From Betaproteobacteria bacterium (GTDB taxonomy: Bacteria; Pseudomonadota; Gammaproteobacteria; Burkholderiales; SG8-39), in contig JAOTWE010000003.1 of assembly GCA_029863065.1 (NCBI GenBank), forward strand, positions 1-36,941: a DNA stretch of 36,941 nucleotides, read 5' to 3'. The translations under genes were made by a program, and so were the position numbers. A model generated the notes under the pieces. It was not told where the DNA came from and did not search any database. It saw only the letters and a program-made list of their open reading frames with translations. Of this stretch, positions 32,265-36,941 are shown one piece after another (within the stretch, counting starts at the first letter, position 1; each line of letters opens with the position of its first letter).

Positions 32265-33240
32265 GCGCGAGCAGGCCGCGCGCGCACTCCAGCCAGCGCT
32301 CTTTGCCCTCGCCCACGATGTGCCGCAGCCGCTCGAAGGAGCCGCAGCGCACATAATCCTCATAGGCCTCCAGCGCCTGCGGGAACAGCTGGCGGCGTGG
32401 CGCATCGAAGGTGGCGAAGTAGAAGTGCAGCGCCGGCAGGTTGGCGCGCTCGATGAGGCCCGGCAGCGTCGAGAGGCAGTCGGCCAGGAGGTCGCGCACG
32501 GCGCGTGCCACCGGCTCGTGGTGCGTGCGCGATAGCGAGAGCGCCATTTCGCCCCAGGCCTCGCCGAGCATCTCGCCCGCCATCGCCTCCCCGACCTCGT
32601 GCAGGATCATGGTCTCCATCTCGTGGTCGGCCATGCGCGCGAGCGCGCTTTCCGGGTCGGCGATGAAATCGTAGTGCGCCAGGGCGTGCGCCATGGGACC
32701 GCCCTGCTTGCGCCACTGCCACTCCTCGATCCTTTCCCACAGGTAGCGGCGCACCGACTCCAGGCGCACGAAGATGGTCCGCCCCTGCAGCATCGCCGGC
32801 GGCGCGGCGAGCTCGCGCGCGTACTCGCAGGAGGAGATGCGGATCGTGAAGCCGGCGCGCTCCTCTACGCGCAGCAGCTTGCCGAGGAAGAACATCGGCT
32901 TTTGCATGCGCCCGTAGCCCGCGCTGTAGACGCAGCCTTGCGGCAGCAGCTCGCGGTTGGCGGTTTCGGCATCGAACGGGTCGAGCGCGCCTGCGTGAAG
33001 CGGCAGCGGCGCGAATTGCTCGGCCTCGATCCGGTCCCAAGCCTGCTCGCGCGTCTTCAGCCAGTCGCCCAGTTCCTCCTTGGGCAGCGCGCGCGCGAAC
33101 GGCAGCTCGTTCTCCCAGCGGTAGTACTCGCGCATCTTCAGGAGAAAGGTGCACAGGCCATAGTCGCCCGCGTGGCGCGCATCGGAGATGTCGCAATTGC
33201 GCTGCACCACGCTCGCCAGTTGCGGAAGATTGCGCATCAT
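32206..33240 (-). CDS. Unknown protein linked to TusA/DsrC genes (344 aa)
   Basis: This protein begins MMRNLPQLASVVQRNCDISDARHAGDYGLC and continues MREYYRWENELPFARALPKEELGDWL. I believe it belongs to a conserved uncharacterised family (called Sfum_1244-type in annotations I recall), but I cannot verify that. A cluster of His/Glu residues near HEMETMILHEVGEAMAGEMLGE suggests a metal- or haem-binding helix bundle. It is divergent from the tandem TusA gene across a 48-base gap, and is thus a candidate partner of the sulfur-carrier genes that follow. Confidence 0.65.
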   Translation of the reverse strand: MMRNLPQLASVVQRNCDISDARHAGDYGLCTFLLKMREYYRWENELPFARALPKEELGDWLKTREQAWDRIEAEQFAPLPLHAGALDPFDAETANRELLPQGCVYSAGYGRMQKPMFFLGKLLRVEERAGFTIRISSCEYARELAAPPAMLQGRTIFVRLESVRRYLWERIEEWQWRKQGGPMAHALAHYDFIADPESALARMADHEMETMILHEVGEAMAGEMLGEAWGEMALSLSRTHHEPVARAVRDLLADCLSTLPGLIERANLPALHFYFATFDAPRRQLFPQALEAYEDYVRCGSFERLRHIVGEGKERWLECARGLLALNPAAREAALASLLPPSAR

Positions 33241-33288
33241 CTTGGGGCGGTTATACTTACTTTAGCATCGCTTCGTTTGCCCGCCGGT
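33241..33288. promoter_or_regulatory. Divergent promoter for the 344-aa gene and the tandem TusA gene
   Basis: Rightward, TATACT at 33252-33257 is a good -10, with TTGCGC 16 bases upstream as a weak -35. Leftward, TATAAC on the minus strand is a possible -10. The start codon at 33289 is then about 25 bases downstream of the rightward start point. Confidence 0.5.
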
Positions 33289-33777
33289 ATGGCCAAGTCC
33301 ACCCGCCCGAAGGCCCACGTCACGCTCGACATGAAGGGCGCCGCCTGCCCCGGGCCCATGCTCGGCGCGCGCCGAGTGCTCGACGGGTTGCTCGCGGGAG
33401 AAGTGCTGCTGCTGATTTCCGACTGCCCGGCGACCCGCGACGACCTGCATTCCTGGCCCAAGTATGCCGACGTCGAAATCCTGAAGATCGAGAAACGGGC
33501 ACGGGGCGGGACCGCGTATTACATCCGCAAGGGCAAGGCGCGGCGCATCTCGCCCAACGCCGTTCTCGACATGCGCGGCGCCACCTGTCCGGGCCCCGTC
33601 ATCGAGGCGAAGAAGCTGCTCAACGGCCTGCGCAAAGGCGAAGTGCTGCAGCTCGTCAGCGATTGCCCCGGCATCCGCGCGGACGTGCGCAGCTGGGTGA
33701 AGGCGACCGGCCTGGAACTGGCCGATGCGCGCGAGAGCGCGCCGGGCGAGTACGTGTTCCATATCCGCAAGCGCTGA
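33289..33777 (+). CDS. Tandem two-domain TusA-family sulfur carrier
   Basis: The 162-residue protein carries two TusA domains. The first has LDMKGAACPGPMLGARRVL, the second LDMRGATCPGPVIEAKKLL, each with a CPxP motif bearing the persulfide cysteine, and each followed by a conserved SDCP segment. The ORF track start at 32599 is antisense to the neighbour; the ATG at 33289 gives MAKSTRPKAHVTLD. It is likely to pass sulfur to the DsrC homologue just downstream. A tandem TusA is unusual compared with single-domain TusA. Confidence 0.88.
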   Translation: MAKSTRPKAHVTLDMKGAACPGPMLGARRVLDGLLAGEVLLLISDCPATRDDLHSWPKYADVEILKIEKRARGGTAYYIRKGKARRISPNAVLDMRGATCPGPVIEAKKLLNGLRKGEVLQLVSDCPGIRADVRSWVKATGLELADARESAPGEYVFHIRKR

Positions 33778-33801
33778 CGCGGAATCCTGGAGGATCACGA
33801 C

Positions 33802-34167
33802 ATGACCAGCCTGATGGATGAGCTCATCGGCAAGGGCGACGCCGCAAAGGACCCCCGGTTTCCGCATGCGCCGGCGGGCTGGACGGCGGCGCTCGCCGCG
33901 GAGACCGCGCGGCGCGAAGGCCTCGAGCTCGGCGAGGAGCATTGGGAGGCGCTGCGCGCGCTGCATGAGTACTACGCGAGGCACGAAGCCGCCGCCGTCA
34001 ATCTGCGCGAGCTGCACGATGCCCTGGAGGAGAAGTTCCACCGCCAGGGCGGCATCAAGCGCCTCTATCTGCTCTTTCCCGGCGGCCCCGTGGCGCAAGG
34101 CTGCCGCATCGCGGGGCTCAAGGCGCCGGCGGGCGCCACCGACAAGGGGTTCGGCAGCGTCGCCTAG
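33802..34167 (+). CDS. DsrC/TusE-family protein with CysB only and a longer tail
   Basis: The 121-residue protein has the DsrC fold signs (EEHWEALRALHEYYARHE, LFPGGPVAQGCRIAGLK). Only one conserved cysteine is present: Cys101 (CysB). The CysA position is Ala112, and an eight-residue tail (TDKGFGSVA region) follows. Its N-terminal extension also differs from canonical DsrC. It starts 24 bases after the tandem TusA, so it may be its partner. Confidence 0.85.
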   Translation: MTSLMDELIGKGDAAKDPRFPHAPAGWTAALAAETARREGLELGEEHWEALRALHEYYARHEAAAVNLRELHDALEEKFHRQGGIKRLYLLFPGGPVAQGCRIAGLKAPAGATDKGFGSVA

Positions 34168-34182
34168 CGGCCGCGCAAGCGG

Positions 34183-34410
34183 CTACTTGCGCTTCAGGAA
34201 GAAGACGAATTCCTTTTCCGCCTCGGCCTGCTGCAGCAGGTCGTTGCCGGTCTGCTTGGCGAACGCCTGGAAGTCCTTCACCGACCCGGGGTCGGTGGCG
34301 ACAATCTTGAGCACCTGCCCCGACTGCATGTCGGTGAGCGCCTTCTTCGCGCGCAGGATGGGAAGCGGGCAGTTCAGCCCGCGGGCGTCGAGTTCTTTGT
34401 CGAAGTTCAT
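34183..34410 (-). CDS. tusA: TusA-family sulfur carrier, single domain
   Basis: The 75-residue protein has the TusA motif LDARGLNCPLPILRAKKAL, whose cysteine carries persulfide, and the typical MQSGQVLKIVATDPGSVKDF. The ORF track begins at a TTG at 34416; the ATG at 34410 has AGGAT at good spacing and is preferred. It lies 34 bases downstream of the CsoR-like gene on the same strand, so the repressor and carrier may form an operon. TusA donates sulfur to DsrEFH or DsrE2. Confidence 0.92.
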   Translation of the reverse strand: MNFDKELDARGLNCPLPILRAKKALTDMQSGQVLKIVATDPGSVKDFQAFAKQTGNDLLQQAEAEKEFVFFLKRK

Positions 34411-34444
34411 GGGCAAATCCTAATCGTTCAGTCCGTCAAAGTCA

Positions 34445-34720
34445 TCAGCCGAAGCGCGCCAGCAGCTCGGCCACTTCCTCGGCGTGCGCGCGGCGCGCCT
34501 TTTCGCCCGAAAACGGCTCCTGCCGGATCATGCAGGACACCATCTCGTAGAAGGCGCGGTCGAGCGCCTTGCGCGCGGCGGCGAGCTGCTGGGCGATGTC
34601 GCCGCAGGGCTCGTCCTCCGCGATCATGCGGCGCACCGCCCGCACCTGGCCCTCGATGCGCGCCAGGCGCACGTCCATCGCCTTCTTGGCTTCCGCGTCG
34701 TGCATGGTCGGCTTGGGCAT
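34445..34720 (-). CDS. CsoR/RcnR/FrmR-family repressor with non-standard cysteine positions
   Basis: The 91-residue all-helical protein has DVRLARIEGQVRAVRRMIAEDEPCGDIAQQLAAARKAL, the family core. The first sensing cysteine is present (Cys39 by this start). FrmR's His position, 25 residues later, is Met here, and a second cysteine (Cys63) sits one residue earlier; the third CsoR cysteine is absent. So the ligand set differs from CsoR, FrmR and CstR. The ORF track begins at a TTG (34729); the ATG at 34718-34720 is preferred. Two palindromes in the gap to dsrE2 fit known operators of this family. Sensing of persulfide, aldehyde or metal is possible. Confidence 0.85.
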   Translation of the reverse strand: MPKPTMHDAEAKKAMDVRLARIEGQVRAVRRMIAEDEPCGDIAQQLAAARKALDRAFYEMVSCMIRQEPFSGEKARRAHAEEVAELLARFG

Positions 34721-34730
34721 GCGCGGCAAT

Positions 34731-34746
34731 ATACACCGCCGGGTAT
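34731..34746. promoter_or_regulatory. CsoR-type operator candidate ATAC-N8-GTAT near the repressor start
   Basis: ATACACCGCCGGGTAT is an inverted repeat of the TACCC...GGGTA class recognised by CsoR-family proteins. It lies just upstream of the repressor gene, so autoregulation is likely. The TATATT on the minus strand (34728-34733) is a possible -10 and would place transcription start near the ATG. Confidence 0.55.
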
Positions 34747-34821
34747 GCGGGCGCCTTGCGCCGTATGATGCGCTGCCGCATAAAGGATTTCCTCGCCACC
34801 ATCAGGGGAAATACTTGGCGC

Positions 34822-34838
34822 ATACTCCCACCCAGTAT
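34822..34838. promoter_or_regulatory. RcnR/CsoR-type operator candidate upstream of dsrE2
   Basis: ATACTCCCACCCAGTAT reads TACT-GGGTGGG-AGTA on the minus strand. The published RcnR site is TACT-G6-N-AGTA, so the match is very close. It lies 25 bases before the dsrE2 ATG, with TTGGCG (34815-34820) and TATTAG (34836-34841) as a weak promoter around it, the position expected for a repressor. Confidence 0.65.
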
Positions 34839-34862
34839 TAGTCTGCCGTCAAAGGAGTATCC

Positions 34863-35459
34863 ATGTCCGACGCATCTGATCTCGACCGTCTCATCAACGA
34901 GCGCCTCGACGCGCTGCTGCCGAAGAAGCTCGCCGAGCTGCGCGCGAAGCAGACGCCCTCGATGACCATCATTGCGACGAAGGGCACGCTCGACTGGGCC
35001 TATCCGCCCTTCATTCTCGCCTCCACCGCGTCCGCGCTCGGCTGGAACGTCTCCATGTTCTTCACGTTCTACGGCCTCAACCTGCTGAAGAAGGATCTGG
35101 GCGACCTGAAGGTGAGCCCGCTCGGCAACCCCGGCATGCCGATGAAGATGCCCTTCGGCCCGGAGTGGTTCAAGCACATCAACTGGAACATCCCGAACGC
35201 CGTTCAGGCCATCGTGCCCGGGTTCGAAAGCATGGCGACGACGCTCATGAAGCAGACCATCCACAACAAGGGCGTGGCCGGCGTCGAAGAGTTGCGCAGC
35301 GCCTGCGTCGAGGGCGGCGTGATCCTGATCGGCTGCCAGATGACGGTCGACCTGTTCGGTTATTCGCGCGACGATTTCATGCCGGAAGTGAAGGACTACG
35401 TCGGCGCCGCGACGTTCCTGCCGATGGCGCGCGACGCGGATGTGAGCCTGTTTATCTGA
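34863..35459 (+). CDS. dsrE2: DsrE2-family (DsrE/DsrF/DrsH-like) membrane-associated sulfurtransferase
   Basis: The 198-residue protein is DsrE2 (MTIIATKGTLDWAYPPFILASTASALGWNVSMFFTFYGL, and GVILIGCQMTVDLFGYSRDD). The cysteine in IGCQMTVDLFG is the likely persulfide carrier. In other sulfur oxidisers DsrE2 works with TusA and rhodanese, moving sulfur to the Dsr or Hdr pathway. A good ribosome-binding site (AAAGGAG) precedes the ATG. It is divergent from the CsoR-like gene and probably repressed by it. Confidence 0.92.
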   Translation: MSDASDLDRLINERLDALLPKKLAELRAKQTPSMTIIATKGTLDWAYPPFILASTASALGWNVSMFFTFYGLNLLKKDLGDLKVSPLGNPGMPMKMPFGPEWFKHINWNIPNAVQAIVPGFESMATTLMKQTIHNKGVAGVEELRSACVEGGVILIGCQMTVDLFGYSRDDFMPEVKDYVGAATFLPMARDADVSLFI

Positions 35460-35470
35460 GAGGGGAAATC

Positions 35471-36799
35471 ATGAGGAAGATCCTGCTCGCCGCGGCCACC
35501 GCCGCGGCACTCGCGCCGTGCGTGGCGCTCGCCACCGATGGCTACTTTTCCCACGGCTACGGCATGAAGGCGAAGGGCCGCGCCGGCGCCTCCACCGCCA
35601 CGACCAGCGACAGCTTCGGCGGCGCGAACAACCCGGCCACCATGGTGTTTGCCGGGAGTCGCACGGACCTGGGCGTCGACTGGTTCCAGCCGGACCGCTC
35701 GGCGAGCCGCGCGGGCAGCACGGGGCTGGGTTTCGGCAACGTTGACGGTGCCGCGGACGGCAATGGCGTCAGCAGCTTTCTCATTCCAGAGTTCGGCTAC
35801 AACCGGATGATTGCGCCCGACATGTCGTTTGGCGTCACGGTGTACGGCAATGGCGGGATGAACACGGAATACTCCGGCGACACGATCCCCGCGGGACGTT
35901 GTGGGCCGGCCGCAGCGAATTTGCTATGTGGCTCTGGCAGCCTTGGCGTGGACCTGACGCAACTCATCATCGCGCCCACCCTCGCGCGCAAGATCGGCGG
36001 CGGCCAGTCATCGCTCGGCATCGCGCCGCTCATCGCCTACCAGCGCTTCAAGGCCTACGGCCTGCAGCCGTTCATGGCGATCTCTTCCGATCCCGCCAAC
36101 CTCACGAACAACGGCTACGACGACTCGTGGGGCTTCGGCGCGCGCTTCGGCTACTACGCGCAGCTCTCGCCGGATGTCTCCTTCGGCGCCGCCTACTCGA
36201 CCAAGATCAACATGCAGGAGTTCGAGAAGTACCGCGGCCTGTTCGCCGAGCACGGTGACTTCGACATCCCGGACAACTACAACCTTGGAGTCGCGTTCAA
36301 GGCCACGCCGAAGCTGACCGTCGCGGCCGACTACCAGCGCATCAACTACAGCAAGGTGGCCTCGGTCGGCAACCCGAGCAACCAGAGCGGCTGTGCGCCG
36401 ACCTTCCCGGCGGGCCCGGGCGTCGGCTCCGGCTGTCTCGGCGCCAGCGGCTCAAGTATCGGCTTTGGCTGGGACGATGTCAGCGTAATCAAGCTGGGCG
36501 TGGAGTACCAGTGGGACAGCAAGCTGCTGCTGCGCGCGGGCTACAACCGCACCGACAACCCGGTGCAGGCACGCGATGTGACCTTCAACATTCTCGCGCC
36601 GGGCGTCGTCACCGACCACCTCACACTTGGCTTCACCTATACGCTGGAACGCGGGTCGGAAATCACTATGGCGTACATGCACGCATTCGAGAATTCGACA
36701 TCGGGGCCCGCGACCAACCCCTACTTCAATGTCGGCGGCACCGAGACCCTAACGATGTCCCAGGACTCCCTCGGCATCTCGTGGGGGTGGAAGTTCTAG
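35471..36799 (+). CDS. FadL/OmpP1-family outer-membrane channel
   Basis: The 442-residue protein has a signal peptide (MRKILLAAATAAALAPCVALA) followed by TDGYFSHGYGMKAKGRAGAS, the family's typical mature start, and ends in a beta-barrel with a terminal aromatic residue (GISWGWKF). FadL proteins let hydrophobic compounds cross the outer membrane; here a role in moving elemental sulfur or organic sulfur is conceivable, but only from context. The ORF track starts at 35165; the ATG at 35471 is 11 bases after the dsrE2 stop, so the two may be co-transcribed. Confidence 0.88.
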   Translation: MRKILLAAATAAALAPCVALATDGYFSHGYGMKAKGRAGASTATTSDSFGGANNPATMVFAGSRTDLGVDWFQPDRSASRAGSTGLGFGNVDGAADGNGVSSFLIPEFGYNRMIAPDMSFGVTVYGNGGMNTEYSGDTIPAGRCGPAAANLLCGSGSLGVDLTQLIIAPTLARKIGGGQSSLGIAPLIAYQRFKAYGLQPFMAISSDPANLTNNGYDDSWGFGARFGYYAQLSPDVSFGAAYSTKINMQEFEKYRGLFAEHGDFDIPDNYNLGVAFKATPKLTVAADYQRINYSKVASVGNPSNQSGCAPTFPAGPGVGSGCLGASGSSIGFGWDDVSVIKLGVEYQWDSKLLLRAGYNRTDNPVQARDVTFNILAPGVVTDHLTLGFTYTLERGSEITMAYMHAFENSTSGPATNPYFNVGGTETLTMSQDSLGISWGWKF

Positions 36800-36941
36800 C
36801 CGGGGTCACGAAAGCCGTCCTCCTCGACCTGGACGGCACGCTTCTCGACACCGCGCCGGATCTCGCCGCCGCGGTCAACGCGATGCTCGCCGAGCAGGGG
36901 CTCGATCCCCTGCCCGAGGGCATCGTGCGTGATTTCATCGG
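36787..36941 (+). CDS. gph: Phosphoglycolate phosphatase (HAD family), partial (C-terminus outside window)
   Basis: The N-terminal 51 residues are visible, read by hand because the frame runs off the window. The segment AVLLDLDGTLLDTAPDLAAAVNAML has the HAD nucleophile Asp and is typical of Gph, which removes 2-phosphoglycolate formed by RuBisCO oxygenation or DNA repair. The GTG at 36787 overlaps the FadL stop by 13 bases; no better start exists. It is compatible with autotrophy but not proof of it. Confidence 0.85.
   Translation, partial: MEVLAGVTKAVLLDLDGTLLDTAPDLAAAVNAMLAEQGLDPLPEGIVRDFI

Overview
This window looks like a chromosomal segment of a chemolithotrophic, sulfur-oxidising bacterium, most probably a betaproteobacterium. 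The evidence is high GC with dense, overlapping genes, a complete oxidative-type reverse dissimilatory sulfite reductase (rDsr) operon carrying dsrEFH and dsrL with no dsrD in it, and several sulfur-carrier genes (TusA, DsrE2, DsrC homologues). No rRNA or other taxonomic marker is present, so the assignment rests on gene content.

Layout. (1) 1-4855, minus strand: a partial class I fructose-bisphosphate aldolase, a secreted GlcG/HbpS-like protein, and an overlapping block cysG - Rieske ferredoxin - divergent TrpD-like protein - YeeE/YedE transporter. (2) 4911-6359, plus strand: a ferredoxin-flavin reductase with an N-terminal helix-turn-helix-like segment. (3) 6360-10289, minus strand: a second DsrMK-like pair preceded by an FNR-type box, and a NarL/NarX-like two-component pair. 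(4) 10338-22785, minus strand: dsrABEFHCMKLJOPN, a dsrC paralogue and dsrR. (5) 22940-25592, plus strand, divergent from dsrA: a TauD-like dioxygenase, an unknown helical protein, a stand-alone protein resembling the CRISPR RNA endonuclease family Cas6/Cmx6, and a cysteine-less DsrC homologue. (6) 25614-27961: a multihaem cytochrome c gene truncated by an IS3-family element, then a short non-coding flank. (7) 27962-33240: an orphan OmpR-type regulator, a short S24-like protein, two iron-dependent hydroxylases and several small or unknown proteins. (8) 33289-36941: a tandem-domain TusA, a fourth DsrC homologue, a single-domain TusA, a CsoR/FrmR-type repressor with two operator candidates, DsrE2, a FadL-type channel and the start of a phosphoglycolate phosphatase gene.

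How it fits together (inference from known families). Sulfur probably enters through YeeE, passes as persulfide along TusA/DsrE2 and DsrEFH to DsrC, and is oxidised to sulfite by DsrAB. Electrons leave through DsrL to NAD(P) and through the DsrMKJOP membrane complex. CysG and DsrN supply the amidated sirohaem cofactor. The NarXL-like pair and FNR-like box suggest that part of this respiratory module responds to oxygen or nitrate. The CsoR-like repressor beside dsrE2 suggests control by reactive sulfur or metal.

Most unusual points: four DsrC-family proteins with three different cysteine patterns, a Cas6-like protein with no CRISPR array in the window, a variant CsoR-family sensor with palindromic operators, and a TrpD-like protein with degenerate substrate loops.
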